Below are positions 17,274 through 25,728 of a stretch of DNA of 60,918 nucleotides, in pieces; the first letter of the stretch is position 1, and the number at the start of each line of letters is the position of its first letter. The stretch is taken from positions 1 to 60,918 of the forward strand of contig CALWNP010000012.1 in assembly GCA_944382835.1 (NCBI GenBank). The letters run 5' to 3'. Source of the stretch: an uncultured Gemmiger sp. (lineage in GTDB: Bacteria; Bacillota; Clostridia; Oscillospirales; Ruminococcaceae). A program made the position numbers and the translations under genes. The notes under the pieces were generated by a model. It saw only the letters and a list, made by a program, of their open reading frames with translations. It was not told the DNA's origin and did no database searches.

Positions 17274-19841
17274 ATGAAAACAGCGAGAACCTTGAACTTG
17301 GACCAGGGCTGGAAGTTTTCCACCGGGATGTACAACAGCCTGTCGGAATTTCTGGCCGCCGCAAAGCCCGAGCTGGCCGGCAAGCCGCTCCGCCAGGTCA
17401 ACCTTCCCCACGACTACATGATGGAAGCCGGCCCCGACCCCAAGGCCCCCGCCGGATCGGCCAGCGGGTTCTACACCGCCGGACCGGCCCACTACACCCG
17501 CCAGGTGGAGATCCCCGCCGGGTGGGAGGGCGAGGAGGTCTACCTGCAGCTGGACGGGGCAATGATGAACGCCACGGTGGAGGTCAACGGCTGCCGGGCT
17601 GCCCTGCAACACAACGGGTACATCCCCTTTGCGGTGCGGATCACCCCCTATCTCTACTGCGGCCAGGCCAACCGCATCACCATCACCCTCAACCCCGCCA
17701 TGCAGCCCAACTCCCGCTGGTACACCGGAGCCGGTCTGCTGCGCAGTGTCAGCCTGCTGCATGTTTCGCCGCTGCATCTGGAACCCGACGGCATCTTTGG
17801 CATCACCCGGTCCATCGACTACGGCCCCGACGGCCAGCCGGAATCTGCCCAGCTGGAGGTGGCCGTGGACCTGCGCAATCGGACCGGTCTGCCCCGGGTG
17901 GCCTCGGTGGAGGTCTGGCTGACCCGGGAGGACACCGGCGCCGAGGCCGCCCGCTGTGTCCAGCCCCTGCAGGTGGAACCGGACAGCCTGGCCACCGCCC
18001 ATCTCCGCTTTTCCCTGCCCTGGCCCCTTCTGTGGAATGCGGAGCACCCCAACCTCTACCGTCTGCATGCCCGGATGACCGAGTGCGGCAGTTTCCGCAC
18101 CCATCTGATTCCGGCAGACCAGCCCATGGTGGACGAGGCCGAGGTCCTCTTTGGGGTGCGCACCATCCAGGTAGACGCCGAGCACGGGCTGCGGATCAAC
18201 GGCCGGACGGTCAAACTGCGGGGCGGCTGCCTGCACCACGACAACGGCATTGCGGGAGCCATCTCCCTCTATGATCTGGAAGCCCGCAAGCTGGCCCGGA
18301 TGAAGGAGATCGGCTACAACGCCATCCGCACCGCCCACAATCCCCCTTCGGCTGCCCTGATCGAGGCCTGTGACCGGCTGGGGGTCTATGTGCTGGACGA
18401 GGCTTTCGATGCCTGGGGGATGATGAAACAGCCCGGGGACTACAACCAGTTTTTTGACACCGACTGGCAGAAGGACCTGGCCGCCTTTGTGCGGCGGGAC
18501 CGCAGCCATCCCGCGGTGATCCTCTGGAGCACCGGCAACGAGATTCCCGAGCGGGGCGGGCTGAACCACGGCTACGCCCTGGCAACCCAGCTGGCCGAGG
18601 CGGTGCGGGCACTGGACCCCACCCGGCCTGTCACCAACGCCCTGTGCTCCTACTGGAACGGGCTGGATGAGCAGCTGACCCGCCAGACCATGGTCAAGCT
18701 GCTGGCTTCGGGGACCGGGGCGGTGCAGAACGCCCAGACCGACACGGAGGAGGACACCACCTGGGAGCAGTATTCCGCCCCCTTTGTCAACGGCCTGGAC
18801 GTGGTGGGCTACAACTACATGGAGGACAAATACCAGCTGGACCACCGGCTCTATCCCCACCGGGTCATGCTGGGCACCGAGACCTACCCCAAGGAGATCG
18901 GCCTCCACTGGCCGATGGTGGAGACGCTCCCCTATCTGGTGGGAGACTTCACCTGGACCGCCTGGGACTACCTGGGCGAAGCCGGGCTGGGCAAAGGGAT
19001 GTTCCTGGTGCCGGGGGACCCCGCCGCAGCCATGGCGGAGTACCAGCTGTCGTCCTGGAGCAGTCCCTATCCCTGGCGGCTGGCCAACGACGCCGACCTG
19101 GACCTGACCGGCTGCCCCACCCCCCAGGGGGACTACCGCAGTGTGGTCTGGGGCAGCCGTCGTACCTTCCTGTTCAGCTATGACCCCGCCGTCACCGATC
19201 AGGAGGAGTTTCTCAGCCGCTGGGGCTTTCCTGCTGTCCGGCGCTGCTGGAACTGGCCCGGCGCCCAGGGGCAGCAGGTCCGGGTGGCGGTCTTTTCCGC
19301 CGCCCCCGAAGTGGTGCTGTTCTGCAACGGCCGGGAGGTAGGCCGGCAGAAAGCCGGAGATGCCCTGCTAGCCGGCATGCCCCACACCTTTGTCTTTGTC
19401 CTCCCCTATTCTGCCGGGCGGCTGGATGCCGTCAGCCTGGAAGGGGGGCAGGAAGTTTCCCGGGCGATGCTGGAGACCACCGGCCCGGCCGCCGCACTGC
19501 GGCTGCATGCCGAGGCCGAGTCCCTGACTGCCGACGGCCACAGTGTCCTCTGCGTTCAGGTGGAGGTGGTGGACCGGGAGGGCCGTCTGGTGCCCGACGC
19601 CACCCTGCCGCTGCAGGCCGCCGTCACCGGGGAAGCGGTGCTGGCCGGGTTCGGTTCGGCCAACCCCATCACCGAGGAAAACTACACCACCGGACAGTTC
19701 CACAGCTACCAGGGCCGTGCCCTGGCGGTGCTGCGCAGCGGCTACCAGGCCGGCAACGCGGTGCTGACCGTCCGCTGTGAGGGGCTGGAAGAAGGAAGCC
19801 TGACCCTGTCCCTCACCCCGGCCATCCTGCCACGGCTGTGA
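17274..19841 (+). CDS. Glycoside hydrolase family 2 enzyme, first of pair
   Basis: 855 residues, no signal peptide. GH2 sugar-binding, Ig-like and TIM-barrel domains are followed by a DUF4982-like domain and a C-terminal Ig-like domain (about residues 740-850). Acid/base Glu423 in STGNEIPE and nucleophile Glu536 in LGTETYP are intact. This GTET subtype differs from LacZ and includes beta-galactosidases, glucuronidases and enzymes acting on plant glycans. The start is the ATG at 17274, with AGGAGG seven bases upstream; the frame upstream is noncoding leader. It follows the symporter by 62 bases. Confidence 0.9.
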   Translation: MKTARTLNLDQGWKFSTGMYNSLSEFLAAAKPELAGKPLRQVNLPHDYMMEAGPDPKAPAGSASGFYTAGPAHYTRQVEIPAGWEGEEVYLQLDGAMMNATVEVNGCRAALQHNGYIPFAVRITPYLYCGQANRITITLNPAMQPNSRWYTGAGLLRSVSLLHVSPLHLEPDGIFGITRSIDYGPDGQPESAQLEVAVDLRNRTGLPRVASVEVWLTREDTGAEAARCVQPLQVEPDSLATAHLRFSLPWPLLWNAEHPNLYRLHARMTECGSFRTHLIPADQPMVDEAEVLFGVRTIQVDAEHGLRINGRTVKLRGGCLHHDNGIAGAISLYDLEARKLARMKEIGYNAIRTAHNPPSAALIEACDRLGVYVLDEAFDAWGMMKQPGDYNQFFDTDWQKDLAAFVRRDRSHPAVILWSTGNEIPERGGLNHGYALATQLAEAVRALDPTRPVTNALCSYWNGLDEQLTRQTMVKLLASGTGAVQNAQTDTEEDTTWEQYSAPFVNGLDVVGYNYMEDKYQLDHRLYPHRVMLGTETYPKEIGLHWPMVETLPYLVGDFTWTAWDYLGEAGLGKGMFLVPGDPAAAMAEYQLSSWSSPYPWRLANDADLDLTGCPTPQGDYRSVVWGSRRTFLFSYDPAVTDQEEFLSRWGFPAVRRCWNWPGAQGQQVRVAVFSAAPEVVLFCNGREVGRQKAGDALLAGMPHTFVFVLPYSAGRLDAVSLEGGQEVSRAMLETTGPAAALRLHAEAESLTADGHSVLCVQVEVVDREGRLVPDATLPLQAAVTGEAVLAGFGSANPITEENYTTGQFHSYQGRALAVLRSGYQAGNAVLTVRCEGLEEGSLTLSLTPAILPRL

Positions 19842-19869
19842 GCCGAGCATCCACAAGGAGGAATCTGCC

Positions 19870-22362
19870 ATGCAAGAATGGAGCTTCAACGACGACTGGC
19901 TGTTCACCGATCCGGCCGATGGCCGCCGGGCGGTGGTCACCCTGCCCCATGACGCCATGATCAACACCCCCCGGGACCCCAACACCAAACCCTACTTTCT
20001 CCTGGCCGGTTTCCACGGCTCGGATTACACCTATACCAAACAGTTCACCCCCGGCCCCCAGCTGGCGGGCAAGCGCCTCTTTCTGGAATTTGAGGCGGTA
20101 TACTGCATGTCGGAGATCTTTGTCAACGGGGTGAAGATGGCGGAAAAAGCCTACGGCTTTACCCCCTTCCATCTGGAGCTCACCGCCTGCCCCAGCTGGA
20201 ACCCTGCCGGGGAGAACCAGATCAAGGTGGTGGCCCATGTGCCCTACGACGGCCACGGCCGCTGGTACACCGGCGGCGGCATCTACCGGCCGGTGCACCT
20301 CTATGCCGGGGGCGAGGCCTGGATTTTGCCCCAGGGCCTCCGGGTCACCACCCTGTCCATCCATCCTGCCCGGGTCCGGGTGGAGGTGGAGTGCACCGGC
20401 GGCGAGGAGGTGGCCCTGTCTCTGGAGGATGGCGGCGCTGCGGTGGCCCGGGGCACCGCCCAGGTCCGGGAAGGCCGGGCGGTGTGGGAGACCGAGGTGC
20501 CCGACGCCAAACTTTGGGACGCCGAATCCCCCGCCCTCTACACCGTCCGGGCCGCCCTGCGGAAAGAGGGCCGGACGCTGGACACCGCCCAGGACACCTT
20601 CGGCATCCGCACCCTCAGCGCCGACCCCCAACAGGGCCTGCGCATCAACGGCAAACCGGTCTTTCTGCGGGGCGGCTGCATCCACAACGACATGGGGGTG
20701 ATGGGGGTCATCAACAACGATGCCACCGAGCTGCACCGGGCCCGCAAGATCAAGCAGGCGGGGTTCAACGCCATCCGCTCTGCCCACCATCCCATGAGCC
20801 GCAGCCTGATGAAAGCCTGCGACCAGGTGGGGCTGTATGTGATGGACGAGGCCTTTGACCACTGGTACCGGATGAAGAATCTCAGCCCCTATGTGGCCCA
20901 CTTTGAGGCGGATTTCAAAACCGATGTCCGGGCCATGGTCCGGGACGCCTACAACCATCCTTCGGTGCTGATCTACTCCATCGGCAACGAGATTCCCGAG
21001 GCCGGCAGCGTCAAGGGGGTGCGGATCGGCCGGGAGATTGTGGACACCATCCACGCCCTGGACACCACCCGGCTCACCGTCCTCTGCCCCAGCGTCCACT
21101 GGCTGCGGGAGTATCTGGAGGGCACCCCCTACCTCACCGAGGACGAAGACGAATGGATGGCCAAAGACCCCGCCAACAAGGCCAAAGACTGGCAGCACTA
21201 TGTCAAGATCTTCCTGGGGGCGGCGGCCAACCTGCCTGACGAGGAGAAAAATGACCTCTATCCCCCCACCTACCGCCGGGCCGACGAGGAAGCCACCAAA
21301 AACCTCTACCCCTATCTGGACCTGGCCGGGTACAACTACTACGAGGACAAGTACGAGATCCTGCACCAGCTCCACCCCGAGCGGGTGCTGCTGGGCACCG
21401 AGACCCGCTGCACCATGCTGGTAAACACCATGCGGTTTGCCCGCAGCCATCCCTATCTGATCGGGGACTTTGTCTGGACGCTGCAGGACCATCTGGGGGA
21501 GGCCAACTGCGGCAACCTCCACTACACCAAGGACGAAGACTACAAGGGCTATCCCTGGCTGATCAACTACGGCGGCGTCATCGACATCAACGGGCTGATT
21601 CTGCCCGCCATCCACCGCTTCGAGTTTGCCTGGGACCCCCAGAAGCACGGGCTGTACCTGGCCAGCCAGCCGCCGGTCCACGGCGGCAAGGCTCCGCTGG
21701 TGCAGAGCTACCGCTGGACCGACACGGTGGAGGGCTGGAGCTACGAGGGATATGACGGCCAGCCCACCTTTGTGGACGCCTACACCGATGCCGCCAGCGT
21801 GAGCCTCTTCCTCAACGGGGAGCCGGTGGGAAGTGCCCCGGTGGAGGACTACTTTGCCAAGATTCCCTGCACCTACCACCCCGGCACCCTCACCGCCGTG
21901 GGCTACGACGCCGACGGCCGGGAGCTCTACCGCACCACGGTGCACTCCGCCGACCCCGCCTCCACCCGTCTGGAAGCCCGGGCCGACCGCACCCGGCTGA
22001 TTGCCGACGGCCAGGACTTCGCCTTTGTGGACATCACCGTCACCGACGATGCCGGGATTCCCAAACTCCTGCCGGAACACCTGGTCAGCCTCGGGCTGGA
22101 AGGTCCCGGCCAGCTCCAGGGCTTTGGCAGTGCCTGGCAGAAAAACGACCAGCCCTACAACCTGCCCCGGCACAAAACCTGGCTGGGCCGGCTGCGGGCG
22201 GTGATCCGCACCAAACGGCAGCCGGGGGTGATCCGGGTGCATTTTGCCAGCGAAGGCTGCCGTCCGGTAACGGTGGAGCTGCATGCCGAGCCAGCAGGCG
22301 ACCCGGCCGCCCCCGGCGGAGGAAAGACGACGGATTGCCAAAACGGCCTTTCCGGGGTATAA
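19870..22362 (+). CDS. Glycoside hydrolase family 2 enzyme, second of pair
   Basis: 830 residues, intracellular, and of the same GTET subtype as the preceding gene. The substrate loop begins PHDAMI, the acid/base is Glu374 in SIGNEIPE and the nucleophile Glu511 in LGTETR. A C-terminal domain with VDITVTDDAGIPK resembles the Ig-like end of the GTET family. Paralogous to the neighbour but clearly diverged, so a different linkage is likely. AAGGAGG precedes the ATG. The stop codon lies inside the -10 box of the promoter of the next unit. Confidence 0.9.
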   Translation: MQEWSFNDDWLFTDPADGRRAVVTLPHDAMINTPRDPNTKPYFLLAGFHGSDYTYTKQFTPGPQLAGKRLFLEFEAVYCMSEIFVNGVKMAEKAYGFTPFHLELTACPSWNPAGENQIKVVAHVPYDGHGRWYTGGGIYRPVHLYAGGEAWILPQGLRVTTLSIHPARVRVEVECTGGEEVALSLEDGGAAVARGTAQVREGRAVWETEVPDAKLWDAESPALYTVRAALRKEGRTLDTAQDTFGIRTLSADPQQGLRINGKPVFLRGGCIHNDMGVMGVINNDATELHRARKIKQAGFNAIRSAHHPMSRSLMKACDQVGLYVMDEAFDHWYRMKNLSPYVAHFEADFKTDVRAMVRDAYNHPSVLIYSIGNEIPEAGSVKGVRIGREIVDTIHALDTTRLTVLCPSVHWLREYLEGTPYLTEDEDEWMAKDPANKAKDWQHYVKIFLGAAANLPDEEKNDLYPPTYRRADEEATKNLYPYLDLAGYNYYEDKYEILHQLHPERVLLGTETRCTMLVNTMRFARSHPYLIGDFVWTLQDHLGEANCGNLHYTKDEDYKGYPWLINYGGVIDINGLILPAIHRFEFAWDPQKHGLYLASQPPVHGGKAPLVQSYRWTDTVEGWSYEGYDGQPTFVDAYTDAASVSLFLNGEPVGSAPVEDYFAKIPCTYHPGTLTAVGYDADGRELYRTTVHSADPASTRLEARADRTRLIADGQDFAFVDITVTDDAGIPKLLPEHLVSLGLEGPGQLQGFGSAWQKNDQPYNLPRHKTWLGRLRAVIRTKRQPGVIRVHFASEGCRPVTVELHAEPAGDPAAPGGGKTTDCQNGLSGV

Positions 22363-22363
22363 T
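22335..22363 (+). promoter_or_regulatory. Promoter of the cobalamin riboswitch unit
   Basis: TTGCCA (22335-22340), 17-base spacer and TATAAT (22358-22363), close to consensus. Transcription would begin near 22370, exactly where the first riboswitch stem starts. The promoter overlaps the 3' end of the GH2 gene. Confidence 0.85.
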
Positions 22364-22369
22364 AGTACC

Positions 22370-22530
22370 CGCCTGAAAAGGAAACAGGTGGAAATCCTGT
22401 ACGAGCCCGTCGCCGTATCGCACATTTTCGCCGTCCTTCTGCCCGGTGCCGCAGCCGGGGACACGCCATTGGGACCCCTGGTCCCGAGAAGGTGAAGGAC
22501 GCCGTGCCCAGTCGGAATATTTTTCAGGCG
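22370..22530 (+). promoter_or_regulatory. Cobalamin (vitamin B12) riboswitch aptamer
   Basis: The outer P1 stem is perfect: CGCCTGAAAA (22370-22379) pairs with TTTTCAGGCG (22521-22530). Inside are the conserved core GGAAACAGGTGGAAATCC, an ACGAGCCCG block, the GTCCCGAGAAGG element and a B12-box-like CAGTCGGAATA just before P1 closes. Downstream, CCTCCC/GGGAGG (22534-22565) forms a P13-like hairpin; there is no U tract, so control of translation of the AAGGAG site at 22584 is more likely than termination. It should lower expression of the two genes below when cobalamin is plentiful. Confidence 0.9.
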
Positions 22531-22598
22531 CAACCTCCCGTGGACCGCGAGCACCGGTGGGGAGGAATTTCAACCAATCCAAGTAAGGAGACAAAACC

Positions 22599-23114
22599 AT
22601 GCGACTGAAAAATTGGAAACAATCCCTGTCGCTGCTGGTTTGCAGTGTGCTGATTGCGGCTCTGGCACTGATGGCAACCGGTTGCAGCGGCAACACCACC
22701 GACAGCAGCACCTCCAGCGCGGCTGCGTCCAGCGAGGTCACCTCCAGTGAGGCTGCCTCCAGCGAAGCCCAGCCTGCCAGCCCCGACACCGCCGCCTCCC
22801 AGGCTGCGGGCAACGTGCTGGGCCAGGGTGCCACCGCCTTCACCTTTACCGTGGTGGACGGTGACGGCAACGAAACCAGCTACCAGATCAACACCGACCA
22901 GACCACCGTGGGCGACGCCCTGGTGGAGCTGGGCCTGATCGCCGGCGACGAGAGCGACTACGGCCTCTACATCAAGACGGTGGACGGCATCACGGTGGAC
23001 TACGACACCGATGGCAAGTACTGGGCCTTCTATGTGGATGGGGAGTATGCCTCCACCGGCGTGGATTCCACCCCTGTCACCGCGGGTTCCACCTACACCT
23101 TCAAAGTAGAGTAA
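22599..23114 (+). CDS. DUF4430 lipoprotein, probable corrinoid-binding
   Basis: 171 residues. Signal peptide with lipid-modified Cys29 (LMATGC), a 50-residue Ser/Thr/Ala linker and a C-terminal DUF4430 domain (about 85-171) with TVGDAL and KYWAFYVDGEY motifs. DUF4430 is related to the small beta domain of intrinsic factor and transcobalamin, which bind B12. Being under a cobalamin riboswitch and one base before an ECF-type S component, it is inferred to catch corrinoids at the cell surface and pass them to the membrane protein. The domain assignment is by eye; binding is inferred. Confidence 0.82.
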   Translation: MRLKNWKQSLSLLVCSVLIAALALMATGCSGNTTDSSTSSAAASSEVTSSEAASSEAQPASPDTAASQAAGNVLGQGATAFTFTVVDGDGNETSYQINTDQTTVGDALVELGLIAGDESDYGLYIKTVDGITVDYDTDGKYWAFYVDGEYASTGVDSTPVTAGSTYTFKVE

Positions 23115-23115
23115 C

Positions 23116-23634
23116 TTGAAAGTCACGGTGAAGGAGACCGTCGTCTTCGGCATGCTGGGGGCGCTGATGTACGCCTCCAAGGTGCTGATGTCCATGCTGC
23201 CCAACGTCCATCTGCTGGGCGTCTTTGTGGTGGCGATGACGGTGGTCTATCGCAAAAAGGCCCTCTACCCCATCTACACCTATGTGCTGCTCAACGGGCT
23301 GATGGCAGGGTTTGCCCTGTGGTGGCTGCCCTACCTCTACCTGTGGGCCATCCTGTGGGCCTGGGTCATGCTGCTGCCGCGGCGGATTCCGGCCAAGGTT
23401 CAGCCTCTGGTGTACATGGTGGTCTGTGCGGCCCACGGCTATCTCTTCGGCACCCTGTATGCCCCGGCCCAGGCCCTGCTCTTCGGGCTGGACTTCCATG
23501 GCATGATCGCCTGGATTCTGGCCGGGCTGCCCTGGGACTTTGTCCACGGGACCAGCAACTTTTTCTGTGGGATTCTGATTTGTCCCCTGATTGCGGTGCT
23601 GAAAAACGCCGACAAATACACCGGTATTCAATGA
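23116..23634 (+). CDS. ECF transporter S component, predicted cobalamin
   Basis: 172-residue membrane protein with five to six helices and the short ECF S-component opening KETVVFGMLGALMYASK. It begins with TTG one base after the DUF4430 stop, so translation is coupled. S components bind the vitamin and use a shared EcfAAT energising module encoded elsewhere; no EcfA or EcfT gene lies in this window. The riboswitch makes cobalamin or a corrinoid precursor the probable substrate (CblT/CbrT-like). A GTG four codons further is another possible start. Confidence 0.82.
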   Translation: MKVTVKETVVFGMLGALMYASKVLMSMLPNVHLLGVFVVAMTVVYRKKALYPIYTYVLLNGLMAGFALWWLPYLYLWAILWAWVMLLPRRIPAKVQPLVYMVVCAAHGYLFGTLYAPAQALLFGLDFHGMIAWILAGLPWDFVHGTSNFFCGILICPLIAVLKNADKYTGIQ

Positions 23635-23642
23635 AAAAGACG

Positions 23643-23680
23643 GGACATCCTCCCTTTGGGGAGGATGTTCCGCCTTTTTT
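23643..23680 (+). terminator. Terminator after the S-component gene
   Basis: Stem GGGACATCCTCCC/GGGAGGATGTTCC with a TTTG loop, followed by CGCCTTTTTT. Ends the B12 unit nine bases after its last stop codon. Confidence 0.9.
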
Positions 23681-23794
23681 GTACGCCTTTTTTGCCCGGC
23701 GCTGTATCAAACGGCCGGCGGCGGAATATTGTGATGGATGGAAGCAAGGATGCCGCCCCGCCGGGCGGCGTTCTCTTTGGAAAGGGGTGTTGTT

Positions 23795-25639
23795 ATGTGC
23801 GGAATTGCAGGATTTTCCAGCTTTGAGGCGGACTTTCTCCCCGATGCCCCGGCCTGGACCCGGGTTTTGGAGCGGATGCGCACCGCCATTGCCCACCGCG
23901 GTCATGATCAGACCGGGGAATATCTGCGCAGCCATGTGGGGCTGGCCCACACCCGGCTGTCCATCCGGGACCTTTCGGGCGGCGCCCAGCCCATGGTCCG
24001 CCGCCGGGACGGGACCGAGGTGGCCATCGTCTACAACGGCGAGATTTACAACGCCGAGGAGCTCAAGCGGGACCTGATCGGGCGGGGCTACACCTTTGAG
24101 ACCCACAGCGATACCGAGGTCATCCTCTGCGGCTACATGGAATACGGGGCCGGGGTGGCCCGGCTGCTCAACGGCATCTTTGCCTATGTGATCTGGGACG
24201 GGGCCCGGGATACGATGCTGCTCTGCCGGGACCGCATGGGGGTCAAACCCCTGTTCTACGCCCTGGAGGGAAACACCCTGGTCTTCGGCTCGGAGCCCAA
24301 GGCGCTGTTCTCCCATCCCCGGATTCAGCCCCGGGCGGACCTGGACAGCTTCCGGGAAATCTTCGGGCTGGGGCCGGCCCGGACCCCGGGCTGCGGGGTT
24401 TTCTGCGGGCTGCGGGAAGTCAAACCCGCCCAGATCCTGACTTGGTCCCGGGCGGGGCTGCAGGCGTCCAGCTACTGGGCGCTGGAGGCGAAGCCCCACA
24501 CCGACAGCTACGACGAGACGGTGGAGAAGGTCTCCTGGCTGCTGCGGGACGCGGTGAAGCGGCAGATGGTCTCGGATGTGCCGGTGTGCAGTTTCCTGTC
24601 CGGCGGCATCGACTCCACCGTGGTCACCGCCCTGGCCTCCCAATATCTGGGGGAGCGGGGCGGCACCCTGAATACCTTTTCCTTCGACTTTGCCCACAAC
24701 GACGACTGTTTCCAGGCCAACGCCTTCCAGCCCAGCCGGGACCGCCCCTATGTGGACCAGGTGCTGGCCCTTTATCCGCTGCACCACACCTATCTGGAAT
24801 GTGACGAGAAGACCCTGGCCGACCTGCTGGACGACGCGGTGGTCATGAAGGATCTGCCCGGCATGACCGATGTGGATGCCTCCCTCTATTACTTCTGCGG
24901 CCTGGTCCGGACCCACAACAAGGTGGCGCTGACCGGGGAGTGTGCCGACGAGATTTTCGGCGGCTATCCCTGGTTTTACCGTCCTGAGCTGCTGAATGCC
25001 GACGGCTTTCCCTGGTCTGCCGACCTGAGCGCCCGCACCGTCCTGCTTTCGGAGGAAGCGCTGCGGGAGCTGGATCTGGAATCCTATGTGCGGCAGCGGT
25101 ACGAGGAGACATTGGCCCAGGTGCCCGCCCTGCCCGGAGAGACGGGGGATGCCCTGCGCCGGCGGCAGATGAGCGTGCTGAACCTGCGGTGGTTCATGCA
25201 GACGCTGCTGGACCGGATGGACCGCACCAGCATGGCCTGGGGGCTGGAAGCCCGGGTGCCCTTTGCCGACCACCGGATTGTGGAATATCTCTACAACGTC
25301 CCCTGGGAGATGAAGTACCGGGAGGGGATGGAAAAGCGGCTGCTGCGGGATGCCTGCCGGGACCTGCTGCCCCCTGCCCTGCTCTACCGCAAAAAGAGCC
25401 CCTACCCCAAAACCTACTCCCCCGCCTACGAGGCGCTGCTGACCCGGCGATTCCGCAAGATGCTGGAGAATCCCCAGGCGCCGGTGCTGCGGTTCCTGGA
25501 CCGGAACAAGGCGGAGAAGTTCCTGGCCCAGCCCAAGGATTACGGCCGGCCCTGGTTCGGCCAGCTGATGGCCGGGCCCCAGATGATCGCCTACTTTTTG
25601 CAGGTCAATTTCTGGATGGAGCGGTACGGCATCCGCTGA
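23795..25639 (+). CDS. asnB: Glutamine-hydrolysing asparagine synthase
   Basis: 614 residues. After Met removal Cys2 is the amidotransferase nucleophile (MCGIAGF), which sets the start at 23795; GAAAGGGG lies eight bases upstream. The glutaminase half carries AHTRLSIRDLSGGAQPM and YNGEIYN, the synthetase half the PPi-loop SGGIDS (269-274). It makes asparagine from aspartate, ATP and glutamine. The usual HRGPD motif reads HRGHD here (34-38), a change in the glutamine-site loop. Single gene with its own terminator. Confidence 0.93.
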   Translation: MCGIAGFSSFEADFLPDAPAWTRVLERMRTAIAHRGHDQTGEYLRSHVGLAHTRLSIRDLSGGAQPMVRRRDGTEVAIVYNGEIYNAEELKRDLIGRGYTFETHSDTEVILCGYMEYGAGVARLLNGIFAYVIWDGARDTMLLCRDRMGVKPLFYALEGNTLVFGSEPKALFSHPRIQPRADLDSFREIFGLGPARTPGCGVFCGLREVKPAQILTWSRAGLQASSYWALEAKPHTDSYDETVEKVSWLLRDAVKRQMVSDVPVCSFLSGGIDSTVVTALASQYLGERGGTLNTFSFDFAHNDDCFQANAFQPSRDRPYVDQVLALYPLHHTYLECDEKTLADLLDDAVVMKDLPGMTDVDASLYYFCGLVRTHNKVALTGECADEIFGGYPWFYRPELLNADGFPWSADLSARTVLLSEEALRELDLESYVRQRYEETLAQVPALPGETGDALRRRQMSVLNLRWFMQTLLDRMDRTSMAWGLEARVPFADHRIVEYLYNVPWEMKYREGMEKRLLRDACRDLLPPALLYRKKSPYPKTYSPAYEALLTRRFRKMLENPQAPVLRFLDRNKAEKFLAQPKDYGRPWFGQLMAGPQMIAYFLQVNFWMERYGIR

Positions 25640-25655
25640 GCTGCCCCACCACACC

Positions 25656-25695
25656 AAAAGCCGCCGGCTCCCCACAAGAGGAGCCGGCGGTTTTT
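25656..25695. terminator. Bidirectional terminator between asnB and GH32
   Basis: Eleven-base stem CCGCCGGCTCC/GGAGCCGGCGG with TTTTT on the plus side and TTTT on the minus side. It serves the two converging genes. Confidence 0.88.
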
Positions 25696-25728
25696 GGTTT
25701 ATGGAAGATTGGGTGGTTTCAGAAGAAA

